Notes under the pieces: generated by a model
Databases searched by the model: none
Told to the model about the DNA's origin: nothing
Seen by the model: the letters and a program-made list of their open reading frames with translations, nothing else
DNA from: Flammeovirgaceae bacterium
GTDB lineage: Bacteria; Bacteroidota; Bacteroidia; Cytophagales; Cyclobacteriaceae
DNA length: 64,000 nucleotides
Direction: 5' to 3'
NCBI GenBank assembly: GCA_016709845.1
Contig: JADJMA010000060.1
Location: forward strand, 1-64,000
Made by a program: the position numbers and the translations under genes
In this document: piece after piece, positions 27,648-38,217 of the stretch
Position numbering within the stretch: the first letter of the stretch is position 1
How the letters are laid out: each line of letters begins with the position of its first letter

Positions 27648-27756
27648 TGCAGGCGATTGGTACTTTACAGGAAACTACCCAACCCCGGGAGGAGTGCGTG
27701 TTGTCAATCGCTCGTATATCAATTATATGGATGGGAAATTGGTGCGGGCTTATTGA
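27648..27756 (+). pseudogene. purF (amidophosphoribosyltransferase) 3' fragment
   Basis: The last 35 codons read GDWYFTGNYPTPGGVRVVN then RSYINYMDGKLVRAY and stop at 27754-27756. This resembles the C-terminus of the Bacteroidota amidophosphoribosyltransferase-type proteins. Everything upstream is replaced by the group II intron remnant in the opposite direction, so only a stub remains. It may mark the original chromosomal edge of the mobile region. The family call rests on the short GDWYxTGNYPTPGG motif only. Confidence 0.5.
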
Positions 27757-27830
27757 AAGGAACTGGCTAGCAGCTGTCAGATGTATTCCTCATTTAAAAG
27801 CACATATTATCAATTTCTAAAAATACCTTT

Positions 27831-28960
27831 TTATTCAATCCAAAAAGCGGGTTGTTGTGTAGTCGAATTTGGAAATAAATCCGTGCAAACTACACCTCCA
27901 CCCCCAGCAATGGGTATAAGATCTGCGTTGGGTACATCCTCGCGTCTGATGTACGTTGATCTACTATCGACTCCAACGGCATGAAACAAACCTTGTACCT
28001 CCAGTGGATTGCCACTGGTCTGAATAAGTTAGTTGGGATTTTGCCACTTACAGGCTGAAATAAATTATCAACAGCATTTTTCTGATCGCGTATTGACTTA
28101 TAAAATCGAAAGGCATTATAACTAAGCGTCATCTGACTGACCTCGATTCGGATCTTGTGCATAAAAATCCATCCCGTAAGGGGAATGCGATCTATCTTAA
28201 CATTGGCAATATTTTTTGAAGTCGTAAAACTATTGTCACTCAATACCGGGCTGGGATTAAAAATATCGTACCAGCATGTGCAGCACGTGCAGGGGCCAAT
28301 CGTTTCATAAACTTTTACAGGATCCCACGGAGGTGAAAGGTTGTTTTGTCCCGTGCAAAGAGGCCTAAAGTTACACGTACCGCTAGGCCGCATGAAACAC
28401 CCCTTGGCATAATACGGACTGGTTTCGGCTTTAAAAGTACCCTTCATCTTCCATAGAAACCGGCTGCTGTTGCTACTCCCAACGGAAGCATTAAAGAAGA
28501 CATCAAAGCCATAGTCATAACTATCATTGTTATTTGCCACCTTGTTAAAGGAATAATACAGGCTATCCAAATTTCCTGCAGCCAATAAGGTATCGGGTAT
28601 TGACTCATACACTCTTCCATCCAGCAATTCAATTTTAAGTTTGTAAACGTTACCTGTCTTTCCCTGAATTCCACCCGCACTTGTTTCATAAATTCCATCG
28701 TTAACCATGGTAAGGTCTTCTGTTTCCCCCGCGTTATCTGAAAGGGTAAGCCTGTTTACGACAACCCCGGCTTTCATATTTTTTATTGATTTTATGTCAA
28801 ATATGCTGTAAACCTCAACCCGGTATGGCCCTGGTTGATTGGAAATAAACCCATAGACCGAGATGCCATATTCAGAAGGCGTATTAATATCAAACTGAAC
28901 CATGTCCACACAGGAAGCAAGCAGAATTATTAAACAAGAATTCAGAAACTTCAATTTCAT
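27831..28960 (-). CDS. DUF4249 family lipoprotein (one frameshift)
   Basis: The signal and lipobox are LNSCLIILLASC (Cys about residue 17), followed by FDINTPSEYGISVYGFISNQ and GPYRVEVYSIFDIKS, the opening of DUF4249. A cysteine-rich segment CTCCTCWYDIFNPS lies near the middle. An indel at about 28020 shifts the end; in the proper frame it reads TSGNPLEVQGLFHAVGVDSR then ADLIPIAGGGGVV and stops at 27831-27833. Full length about 376 residues. DUF4249 proteins are surface lipoproteins usually found next to TonB-dependent receptors, in line with the gene upstream. Confidence 0.85.
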
Positions 28961-29111
28961 TTACGAATCAGTTTTTTTAGTTCATAACTTCTCTTGTAAA
29001 CTCTGCAGGGTTGCTTTATTGTTAGGCATCATTGGAAAGGGCTTTGAGCAATCGCAGAACTGAAAGTAACAAAAAAGCAAACCAAGAGAAAGATGCCGTT
29101 GAAGCTTTCAT
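28957..29111 (-). pseudogene. Short secreted ORF, possible relic
   Basis: On the minus strand the ATG at 29111 starts a signal peptide (MKASTASFSWFAFLLLS), and after a one-base shift continues AIAQSPFQMMPNNKATLQSL. A further shift gives YELKKLIRK, whose TGA overlaps the DUF4249 ATG. With about 50 codons it is either a real small secreted protein coupled to DUF4249 or the ends of a deleted larger gene, for example a TonB-dependent receptor. Confidence 0.3.
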
Positions 29112-29138
29112 ATCAATATTCTATTTATTATTGACACG

Positions 29139-31939
29139 CTACTTTTCTATAATAATAAAATACAAAGCCTGTACGGGTTTACCTTTTTGATTTACCCCTT
29201 CGGCTACTACCCGATACTTACCGGGTAAGTCTGCTGCAAAAAATGAAAGCGTTGCTGTACCTGTTTTAGCTTCTGTAACAATATTTGGATTCCAGTAAAG
29301 GGTAGCGCGTTGATCGACCCTGTTGTTAGATGTAGGATCTTCATAATCAGGTGCTATAAATTCGCGCGAGCGAGCGTATCCTTGTACTTTCATTATTGGT
29401 AAGCTCTTCGAACTTTTCGGTTTTTCAATATCTTTTCTGGTATAGACAGATACTATCCCATTTCCGCCAAGCGATCCATATAACACGTTTACTCCCGATT
29501 TCACTTCAATTGTTTCTACTGTAGCGGGGTCTATCGATGATAATATTTCCTCTGGCGTTCCACTAATCATCGCATCATTTATCGTAACAATAACCTCCTT
29601 AGGGAAAAGAAGCGAACTATTCGTACCGCCTCGTTGAATATATACTACTCTTCGTGCCTGTTCGCCATTATTGAGTACATCACGTACCACTAATCCAGGC
29701 ACTTTTCCGGGTAAAGTTTTTAACAGATCTCCATAACTGGCATTAATGTCCTTCTTAGTAATAACATAATCAGGCTTGCCGTAAGGGCGCTTAACCCGAT
29801 ATCCAGGCTGATTTTCCTCCTCTATCTTATCTGATTCAATAACAACATCTTTTAATAGCCGAGCATCTTTGGCTGCTTCATATTTTGACAATACCCGTTG
29901 AGGAAATTCTGTGTTGATTATTTCAAGCTGAAATTCCTCCTCACTAAATTCAATGGGCGCCTCACTTCTTGCTATAAAAACTGCGTTGCCATAGGCCTCC
30001 CCTTTGCCTCGGGTTGCTTGTATAGAAAATGTAGCCGTATCGTAAAACAAAAAACCACTCACCATAAAAAGGCCCTCGTCATCTGACTGGGTTATTCCAA
30101 GATTATCTGAGTTCAGCTGTACAACGGAAAGTGAAGCTCTTTCGGGTTCTTTTTTATCATTCAAAAAGATTCCAGAAAAATTTACTCCATACTCGAGGGT
30201 AAAGGGTAATTCCTTTACTGCACCATCCTCTGCTTTTCTGATGGGATAGTCATCTTTAATTGTGTTTGAAGTTACTAGTGGCGCTACTTGTGCAGAATCT
30301 ACGACAGTCACAGAAATATTCGTTGAAACCGGAACATCAACTTCATCCTTCGAAATAAGCGTTAACGTAATTTTCTCATGCGGTTTATAGACTCTCTTAT
30401 CCGCTGTGATCATCAGCAACTCATCCTGATCTTGAAGGATACCGTTTGGAGGTGGTGTAGAATTAACTTTATCGGTTAAGTTAAGAACCGGGAGTGGTCT
30501 GGTAAATAAATTGTCATTTCCATAATTACGACCAAAATTTGTATAGGCGCGAAGGTAATATACTTTTTCCGGCAGCATGTCTGGTAAATCGAATTGATTG
30601 TAAAATGTGCCATTAACGATCTCCAGTGTTTTACTCATCACAACTTTTTTAAGAGCCCGGTCCACCAGTTCTACGTATACGGTTCTGCTTAACGAATCGC
30701 GCCATACCGGGGTAGCATAGTTCAAATAGCCCTTAAACCAAATTGTTTCGCCCGAGTAATAATAGGGTTTATCAGTATGTAAATAGACTTGTTCCTGATA
30801 GATCGAATAATCAATTTTATTAGCCACTTCTATAGTCTTTGTATCCGTTTGTTCCGGTTTGTAATCCAAGGGTAGCATGTTGGCTACGCGGCCTGCGCTC
30901 ATGTCACCGGAAACCACTACATCGGCAGGATTTTTAGCATATCCGTTCCTATTGACTACAGCAAATCCCTTTTAAGCGATATCCAGCTAACGAGCCCAAA
31001 TACATCTTCGTAAACACGCACATCAGCCTTCACTTTTCGATCATGAACCTCGGTTCTCTCTTTCAAACTTATTTTATAGAAACCCTTTTGGATATCCGGT
31101 GCTACTAATCCATTGGTATCAAGTACTACTACGGTTTTGCCTACTTGCGAATAAAATAAGGAAGATCGGACAATAGCATTATTATAATCTTTCGTATCGG
31201 TGTACAGCGTGTATCCTTCGCCATTGATTTTATGTTCGATCATAGATTTGAAAAGATGTTGCACGGAACGCTGATAAGAATTACTGCGGTTACGATTCCA
31301 ATTGGCTACCTGTTTTGCGTCTCCGTTTTGCAATTCACTAAAGCGAGCATTACCTACAATTGAATATTCACTTGCGTTATGCCAGAAATTGGTTAAATAA
31401 AAATTCACCTTATAGCCCAACGCCTTGTTTTCGATTTCTATCGGTTCGCTTGCCTTAGCTATAAATTTATTTCCTGCTTTGTCCTGTGGAAAATCAATTA
31501 CCCACGGATTGAGAATGGTGCAGGCAGATGCGAGTAGGTCATCACCCAGAAATATTTTTTTGAATTTCTTAAGTTTCTTTTCCCACTCTTTATCGCGGGT
31601 AGATGATACTTCAACGGTATTAAGTTGAATTTCAGAGGGCACCAACTTTATAATTCCTACATTTATTTGGCTCTCTTCTACTGTAATTTTCATTTTATAG
31701 CTTTCATAGCCAACAAAAGAAAAAATCAGTTCATAGGTACCCGGATCGCTAAGTGAACTTAAAATAAAGTCTCCATTAATATCGGTGACTGTACCTATCG
31801 TAGTGTTGTTTATGAATACGTTGGCAAAGGGAAGTCCCTCTAATGTCTTTGAATCCTGAACTTTTCCGATGATCTTTTGACTATAAAGATTGGAGCCAAG
31901 GGTGAGAGTAAACAGAATGGTAAAGAGAAAATACTTCAT
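29139..31939 (-). CDS. Carboxypeptidase-regulatory plus TonB-plug domain surface protein (frameshifted)
   Basis: I join two open frames because the C-terminus of the first (VSWISLKRDLL) continues directly into VVNRNGYAKNPADVVVSGDM of the second after a one-base shift near 30957. The start at 31939 gives a clean signal peptide (MKYFLFTILFTLTLGSNLYS). Domains: carboxypeptidase-D regulatory-like (IIGKVQDSKTLEGLPFANVF), a middle region, an MG2-like domain (EQVYLHTDKPYYYSGETIWF), further Ig-like repeats and a TonB plug near the end (TLPGKVPGLVVRDVL, NPATVETIEVKSG-like). About 930 residues without a 22-strand barrel. It is probably exported to the outer membrane as part of a TonB-linked complex with DUF4249. 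Confidence 0.75.
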
Positions 31940-32049
31940 AAATTTTATGAGACAGGGCCTTAGTTTATTAAAAATACCCAAAGTTAATTCCTTCACCCTG
32001 CTAAACGCACGCTTTTAGCTAACTTTTCAAGAATAGTGGAAATTTCAAG

Positions 32050-33053
32050 TCACGGCAAATAAAAATCAAATACAATATCCTTCATGCACTTGAAGTGCCC
32101 CTTCGGGCAACGGGGGTACCCAATCTTTGAGCAGGGTCTGCAACCGAGTTTTTTATTTTCGAGTATAGTAAAACGTGTTCGGTAGGGATACATTCCAAAT
32201 TCAGGAATGGTATTACCCCAAATAGAGAATATTTCCTTCCTAAAAGCTGCCGCAATGTGCATTAAGCCTGTGTCGTGTGCAAATACATACGTAGCTTGCT
32301 TGATCAGGCTTGCCGACTGATTCAAATTAAATTTTCCACAAGCATTATAGATAATCGCCTTTTTGCCAAGGTTCGCCAATCCACTCTCAAACTCACTGGC
32401 TTTGGGTCTCTCAAAAAACTTCTGTACTTCGTCACCCACAGCTGCGTCTTCCGGTCCACCCATCAATACAATGGGCTTATTGATTTTTTCGCATAACTCG
32501 ATCATTCTGCCTACTGGCAATTTTTTGGTGTTATGTTGTGCCCCAATCGCATAAGCAACAAATCCGTTGTGGTGGGTTTCGGGAAGCCAGGTCAATGGAA
32601 CTATGTCCTTCTCCGGAATAAAATAATCAAGCCCGAGCGCATCCGCTTTTACTCCTAAAGGCTTTACCGAATCCAAATAGCGATCAACAATATGAAGGGA
32701 TGGCAATTGATTAATCTTAAAATTCACTAGGAGCCATTTTTCGAAATTCAGTTTATTGAATGTGTACGCCTTTATCCCTAAGGCTGTTTTGATTATCCTG
32801 GTTCTTATATTGTTATGCAGGTCAACAATACAATCATATTTTTCTTTGCGGAGTAACCCAATTAATTTCCACAAATCCTCCTCAAGAGGATACAACTTAT
32901 CGATGTATGGATTTGATTCAAGAATGCTTTGGTATCGGAATTTGGTAACATAATGAACTTCAGCATCCGATAATTGTGTTTTAAAGCCCGAACTACAGGA
33001 GTCGTTAAAACTATATCACCAATAGAGGAAAACCGGATGACCAGAATTTTCAT
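32050..33053 (-). CDS. Glycosyltransferase family 9 (heptosyltransferase-like, one frameshift)
   Basis: The start at 33053 gives MKILVIRFSSIGDIVLTTPV, the hallmark opening of GT9 enzymes. An indel near 32885 breaks the frame, which then runs intact for 281 codons with DCIVDLHNNIRTRI, GGPEDAAVGDEV and FAHDTGLMHIAAAF, the sugar-nucleotide-binding region. The C-terminal cysteine cluster KLGCRPCSKIGYPRCPKG is common in Bacteroidota members. GT9 enzymes add heptose or similar sugars to lipopolysaccharide core on the inner membrane. The true substrate is unknown. Confidence 0.88.
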
Positions 33054-33151
33054 GAAACTCAATTATAACAAACACCCGAAAAATACGAATACAATTCGCT
33101 ATTTTAGTTACTTTCAAACGCTTAACATCGTATAAAATAAACAACATGAGT

Positions 33152-33550
33152 ATGAATTATTGGCTCTTAAAGACAGAACCCAGTACGTTTTCGTGGGATG
33201 ATTTGGTAAAAGACAAAAAAGCGGTTTGGGATGGGGTGCGTAATTTTCAGGCACGCAATAACCTGAAAGCAATGAAAAAAGGAGATTTTGCTTTTATCTA
33301 TCATAGTATGGATGGTAAAGCCGTTATCGGGATTGCTGAAATAACACGCGAATATTATCCAGATCCTAAGGATAAAGATTGGGTTGCTGTAGATATTAAA
33401 CCCATAAAGAAATTAAAATCACCGGTTGAACTTGCTACCGTTAAGAAGGACAAACGCCTCTCCAATATGGTGCTGGTCAAAAACTCCAGATTATCTGTGC
33501 AGCCAGTAAAAAACGAAGAGTTTGACTTAGTCGTTGGGTTGAGTGAATAA
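33152..33550 (+). CDS. EVE domain-containing protein
   Basis: Intact. MNYWLLKTEPSTFSWDDLVK, then VWDGVRNFQARNNLKAMKKG and YYPDPKDKDWVAVDIKPIKK are the signatures of the EVE (PUA-like, thymocyte nuclear protein 1) family. The fold binds modified bases in DNA or RNA. Two start codons (33146 and 33152) are possible; 33152 removes only MS. It is the first of a run of + strand genes. Confidence 0.92.
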   Translation: MNYWLLKTEPSTFSWDDLVKDKKAVWDGVRNFQARNNLKAMKKGDFAFIYHSMDGKAVIGIAEITREYYPDPKDKDWVAVDIKPIKKLKSPVELATVKKDKRLSNMVLVKNSRLSVQPVKNEEFDLVVGLSE

Positions 33551-33558
33551 ATTTTTAA

Positions 33559-35157
33559 ATGAATAGACGGATACTGCTTCTGAAGAAAATAGTTATCCTG
33601 GGGCTGCTGCTTGGGGCTACACTTTGTTGTACGCAAAACGCACTTGCACAGGCCAAACAAACCGCTCGTTATGAGCTTGAACAAAAAGGGACTGACTCAG
33701 AATATATCGTGATCTCAATGAAAGAAGAGGGTTTGTTTGTGATCCGAGATCTTGAAAAGTATAAAGACGGAAAGCGAATTTGGAAACTACTGAGGCTTGA
33801 CACCACCCTGCAGGAAGTATGGAATGAACAGCTTGAGACCGAAAACAACGCTAAACTGGTAGGCTATGAATACAGAAATAATTTATCTTATATTTTATTT
33901 AGACTGGGCGAGCATGAGGCCAGTGAATTAGTCCTTTACACCATCCATATTCGCTCAAAAGAAATCAAGCAGTATTCCATTAAGCAAGCAGTATCCTTTC
34001 GAATCACCCACTTTAATGCCTTAGCACATAGTATTACGCTTGGCGGATATGTACAAAACGAACCTGCTATATTGCTCTATGATCTAGACACGGAAAAAAC
34101 AAAGTTGGTGCCGGGCTTCTTTATTTCAGATACCGAACTTCTTGACGTGAGGGTTAATTCTAACAACACGTTTAATGTTGTGGTGGCAGACCGTACCAAC
34201 AAACAAAAAATGAAGTTAGTCCTGAAAACATTCGATGCACAGGGAGCCCTATTATTGGAAGACGCTATAGAAATTGATGCAAAAAGAATGATTCTTTCGG
34301 GCATCTCCTCTACGCTACTCAACGATGACCTTCTTATTACCGGCACCTGGACTATCGGAAACTCAAAACAAGCCAGTGGAGTCTATACAACTATTGTTGA
34401 TCCGTTTTCCAATCAGCCTATAAATTATTACGATTTCGGTCAACTTAATCACTTTTTTGATTACCAAAATCCTAAACAGGCGGCCAAACTGAAGATGAGA
34501 TCTACTAAGGCAAAGCAACTGAACGAAGTACCCGATTTTAAAGCGTATGTTATACCCATGCGCTTAGAGGAGCAACCCCTTGGCTTCGGTTTGCTTAGCG
34601 AAGTTTACTTACCCACTACCAGTATTAATTCGTACCCTTATTGGGCTAATTATGGAACTCCCTATTACTCGGGCTATTCACCCTATGGGTACAATCCTTT
34701 TATGAACCGCTATTACAATTCCCCCTATCAATACAATAATAACTCACAAACGAGCGAGACCAAAATGCTTCATGCTTCGCTTATTTTATTTGATTTGAAA
34801 GGAAAGTTACAGCAAGATTATGGATTGAAATTAGATGACAAAAAACTGAATAGCCTGGAGCAAGCATCCGACTTTATCTATTATAAGAATCAAATTGCCC
34901 TCGCCTCAAAAAAGGAAAAAGACCTGCGCTTACTAGTGGGCGACCTTGACGGAACATTAATAGCCGACACCCTTCATACTCAATTAAGCAACCCGGAAGA
35001 AATAGTTAAGAGCGAATCAGACTCAAATAGTTTTGCCCGGTTCTGGTATAAAAATATTTTTTATGTTTGGGGCTACCAAAATATAAGGCACATATCCCGA
35101 AAAGCCGAGGAATCGTCACACTATGTTTTTTACATCAATAAGATTGAGGTACATTAA
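33559..35157 (+). CDS. Secreted protein of unknown function, paralogue 1
   Basis: Intact, 532 residues with a signal peptide (ILGLLLGATLCCTQNALAQ). It appears to be made of repeated beta-strand blocks, such as YIVISMKEEGLFVIRDL and IWKLLRLDTTLQEVWNEQLE. A Tyr/Pro/Asn-rich insert (YPYWANYGTPYYSGYSPYG, about residues 355-400) breaks it in the middle. It resembles the following gene along its length, so they are tandem duplicates. No known family is recognised. The 3' end overlaps the next start by 35 bases. Confidence 0.7.
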   Translation: MNRRILLLKKIVILGLLLGATLCCTQNALAQAKQTARYELEQKGTDSEYIVISMKEEGLFVIRDLEKYKDGKRIWKLLRLDTTLQEVWNEQLETENNAKLVGYEYRNNLSYILFRLGEHEASELVLYTIHIRSKEIKQYSIKQAVSFRITHFNALAHSITLGGYVQNEPAILLYDLDTEKTKLVPGFFISDTELLDVRVNSNNTFNVVVADRTNKQKMKLVLKTFDAQGALLLEDAIEIDAKRMILSGISSTLLNDDLLITGTWTIGNSKQASGVYTTIVDPFSNQPINYYDFGQLNHFFDYQNPKQAAKLKMRSTKAKQLNEVPDFKAYVIPMRLEEQPLGFGLLSEVYLPTTSINSYPYWANYGTPYYSGYSPYGYNPFMNRYYNSPYQYNNNSQTSETKMLHASLILFDLKGKLQQDYGLKLDDKKLNSLEQASDFIYYKNQIALASKKEKDLRLLVGDLDGTLIADTLHTQLSNPEEIVKSESDSNSFARFWYKNIFYVWGYQNIRHISRKAEESSHYVFYINKIEVH

Positions 35158-36639
35158 TCTCATTCTGCTACTATGTGTTATTGCCTCCCATTGCCTTGGG
35201 CAAGTGGACCAATTGGCTCGGTTTGAGCTGGCCGTTAACGAGAATGATGAGAACAGAAACTTCAACGTTACTTCACTAGATCAAGAGGGTATTTTAATTT
35301 ATCATAATCTTTTTGCTGATGCTCAAAATTTACTGGAGCTAATTAGGGTCGATACCTCATTAACAGAAATCTGGCGCGGATACATAGCCATTCAAAGAAA
35401 TCTCCGCATTTCTCACGTAAAATTAAATGACCAACTTGTTTTGTCCTTTTGAAATCTGGCACCACTATTACCGGAAATTTTCAGGTTGTTGTTGCAAAAG
35501 TTAAGGATGGCGCCTATGGAATCTATGATATCAAGAATATGATTCCGTTCGATCCAACCGATTTTTTAGTCACCAGCCAGGGAGTCATGATTGGAGGTTA
35601 CTTCAATTATAGGCCCCTTGTGTTATTTTACAATTTTACTACCCAAACATCTAAAATTTTACCTGGCTTCTTCAATGAACAAGGTGAAATCAATCAACTT
35701 AAATTAAATGAAAATGGATCCGTGGACATAATTGTAAGTGCCAATAATTCTCAACGAAAAAAATGCTTATGGATCAGAAACTATGATGATGAGGGAGGGC
35801 TTATTAAAACAACTGTATTGGAACCTGAAATAACCAAGAACCTGATCTTTGGAAGATCAGCTAAAATGCCAAACGATGCACAGGTAGTAGCCGGAGTTTA
35901 TGGTAATAGAAACGTAAAGTATTCTCGTGGAATCTTTGTGGCTGAAATAAATCAATTAGGAGAATATAAAATCAATTATTACAATTTTGGTGATCTTCAA
36001 AATTTCTTTAGTTACATGAAAGCCAAAAAGGCGAACCGTGTAAAAGATCGAATTGAAAGGAAAAAGGTGAAAGGAAAAAAAATAAAATTTAATTATCGAT
36101 TATTAGTTCATGAAATAGTGCCTTATAAGGATAAGTATATTATGCTCGGTGAGGCCTTCTATCCTAAATATCGGTATGCCGATGGTATGAGCTATGGTGC
36201 TGGCATGGGCATGCGAGGTGAACAAATATTTGATGGATACCAATATACGCACGCTGTTGTAATTGGATTTGATACACAAGGTGATTTGAAATGGGACAAT
36301 AGTTTTGAGATCAATGATGTGAAGACTTTTGAACTCCAGCAATTTGTAAGGATTGCACCTGGTGACGATCACATCGTACTGCTTTACTTTTATGATAATC
36401 TGATCCGATCCAAAATTATTAAAGGCAACCAGGTGTTGGAAGGTAAAACAGCTGATCCGGTTAAATCAAAATTTAAAACGGATATAATCAATGAAAAAGA
36501 TACCCGAAACAGCAAACTTAACTATTGGTATAGCAATCATTTTTTTGCCTCTGGCATTCAAAGGGTAAGGAATTCCCAAACCGAAAATGATAATACCTAT
36601 CGGGAAGTGTTTTTTATCAACAAGCTAAAATATCAATAG
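35123..36639 (+). CDS. Secreted protein of unknown function, paralogue 2 (one frameshift)
   Basis: The signal peptide is LRYINLILLLCVIASHCLGQ. The body copies the preceding protein: LEL then IRVDTSLTEIWRG parallels LLRLDTTLQEVWNEQ, and the ends (REVFFINKLKYQ and HYVFYINKIEVH) also match. An indel at about 35450 joins the two open frames. About 505 residues. It lacks the Tyr-rich insert but has a Lys/Arg-rich stretch instead (about 36010-36080). The two proteins probably share a cell-surface or periplasmic role that cannot be named. Confidence 0.7.
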
Positions 36640-36674
36640 AAAACCATTCCTTTTTGTTAATTTCGCGCAGGCGT

Positions 36675-37220
36675 ATGCAGAAGAAACTCATCCTTGATTC
36701 AGACCTGCTGGACATTACCCTCAGCCGCCTTTGCGAGCAACTGATTGAAAATCACGATTCCTTTAAAAATAGCGTCATCCTTGGGTTACAACCCCGGGGT
36801 ATCTTCTTAGCCGAACTGATTCAAAAGCGATTGGCCGAGTTAACCAACGTTGAAGTGCCCATCGGCTATCTGGATGCAACCTTTTATCGCGATGATTTCC
36901 GGAGGCGCGATACGCCTGCCAAGGCAAGCGAAACCCGTGTTGACTTTGTTATAGAAGGAAAGCATGTAATCTTAATTGATGATGTTCTCTTTACAGGGCG
37001 TACCGTACGGGCTGCGTTAGATGCGATGATTGCCTTTGGCCGACCTGAGAAAGTTGAATTATTGGTATTGGTAGATCGTACGCACACCCGGGACCTACCC
37101 ATTGCTGCCGATTATGTGGGCAAATATGTTAACACCGTTGAATCACAACGGGTATTGGTTGAGTTGGTAGCTCAGGGCCATAAGCAAAACAAGATTTGGT
37201 TAATTAATACAAAGGACTAA
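36675..37220 (+). CDS. pyrR: PyrR bifunctional regulator/uracil phosphoribosyltransferase
   Basis: The start at 36675 gives MQKKLILDSDLLDITLSRLC. The PRPP-binding motif is HVILIDDVLFTGRTVRAALD (about 36964-37023); LGLQPRGIFLAELIQKRL and DRTHTRDLPIAADYVGK are also typical. Intact at 181 residues. It produces UMP from uracil and PRPP, and in many bacteria attenuates pyr operons by binding RNA. Here it is followed four bases later by pyrB, so it is placed to control that gene; I see no clear PyrR-type attenuator. Confidence 0.93.
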   Translation: MQKKLILDSDLLDITLSRLCEQLIENHDSFKNSVILGLQPRGIFLAELIQKRLAELTNVEVPIGYLDATFYRDDFRRRDTPAKASETRVDFVIEGKHVILIDDVLFTGRTVRAALDAMIAFGRPEKVELLVLVDRTHTRDLPIAADYVGKYVNTVESQRVLVELVAQGHKQNKIWLINTKD

Positions 37221-37224
37221 CGCA

Positions 37225-38149
37225 ATGTCAACACTCAGTCAACGGCACCTACTCGGTATAAAAACATAACGGCCAAAGACATTGAATTGATTTTTGAAAC
37301 AGCCGACAATTTTAAAGAAGTAATAAACAGGCCCATCAAAAAAGTACCTTCCTTACGGGATGTTACCATCGCTAATATATTTTTTGAAAACTCTACGCGT
37401 ACCCGGCTCTCTTTTGAATTAGCTGAAAAGCGACTCTCGGCTGATGTAGTGAACTTTTCTGCCTCCAACAGTTCAGTCAAAAAAGGAGAAACCCTATTAG
37501 ATACAGTTAATAATATTTTAGCCATGAAGGTGGACATGGTGGTAATGCGGCATGCCAGTGTGGGCGCACCCCATTTTCTATCCAACCATATTAAGGCTAA
37601 CATTGTTAATGCGGGCGATGGAACCCACGAACATCCTACCCAGGCACTGTTGGATACGTATTCGATTCGTGAGAAGTTAGGCGATGTACAAGGTAAAAAG
37701 GTGGCTATCATTGGTGACATCTTACATTCGCGGGTTGCCTTGTCTAACATTTTTGCACTAAAAAAATTAGGCGCTCAGGTAATGGTTTGCGGGCCCCCTA
37801 CACTACTGCCAAAATTCATTGGCTCATTGGGCGTACAAGTTGAATTAGATGTTAAAAAAGCGTTAGCCTGGTGCGATGTAGCCAACGTGCTTCGCATACA
37901 ACTTGAGCGGCAGCAAATCAAATATTTTCCCTCGCTCAGAGAATATTCATTATACTATGGTATTACGAAAAAACACTTGATGATTTGAAAAAGCCCATTG
38001 TCATTATGCATCCGGGCCCCATTAATCGTGGAGTAGAACTTAGCAGCGATGTGGCCGATTCATCAAACTCCATTATACTTGATCAGGTGGAAAACGGAGT
38101 TGCGATACGCATGGCCGTGCTATATCTTTTAGCCGGAGCTATCGCCTGA
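37225..38149 (+). CDS. pyrB: Aspartate carbamoyltransferase catalytic subunit (frameshifted)
   Basis: MSTLSQRHLLGIK starts the protein; a deletion in the run of A bases near 37265 shifts to ITAKDIELIFETADNF. The carbamoyl-phosphate loop is FFENSTRTRLSFELAEKRL (about 37381-37437). HEHPTQALLDTY (about 37627) and, after an indel near 37965, HPGPINRGVE (about 38007) are the aspartate-binding motifs. About 308 residues. It makes N-carbamoyl-aspartate in pyrimidine synthesis. There is no pyrI nearby. Confidence 0.93.
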
Positions 38150-38187
38150 TTTCTACAATTCCTAACTCTCGTTAGCTCCATTTTTTG

Positions 38188-38195
38188 TACTTTTG
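38188..38195 (+). promoter_or_regulatory. Promoter -7 element for the CBS gene
   Basis: TACTTTTG fits TAnnTTTG and lies 22 bases before the ATG at 38218. The matching -33 TTTG is not clear, so confidence is modest. Confidence 0.4.
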
Positions 38196-38217
38196 TGCCT
38201 CATTAACTCCATTGATT

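Noticed and set aside
36654..37225. PyrR-binding attenuator upstream of pyrR/pyrB
   Set aside because: No terminator/antiterminator pair or PyrR-type loop was visible in the short leader.
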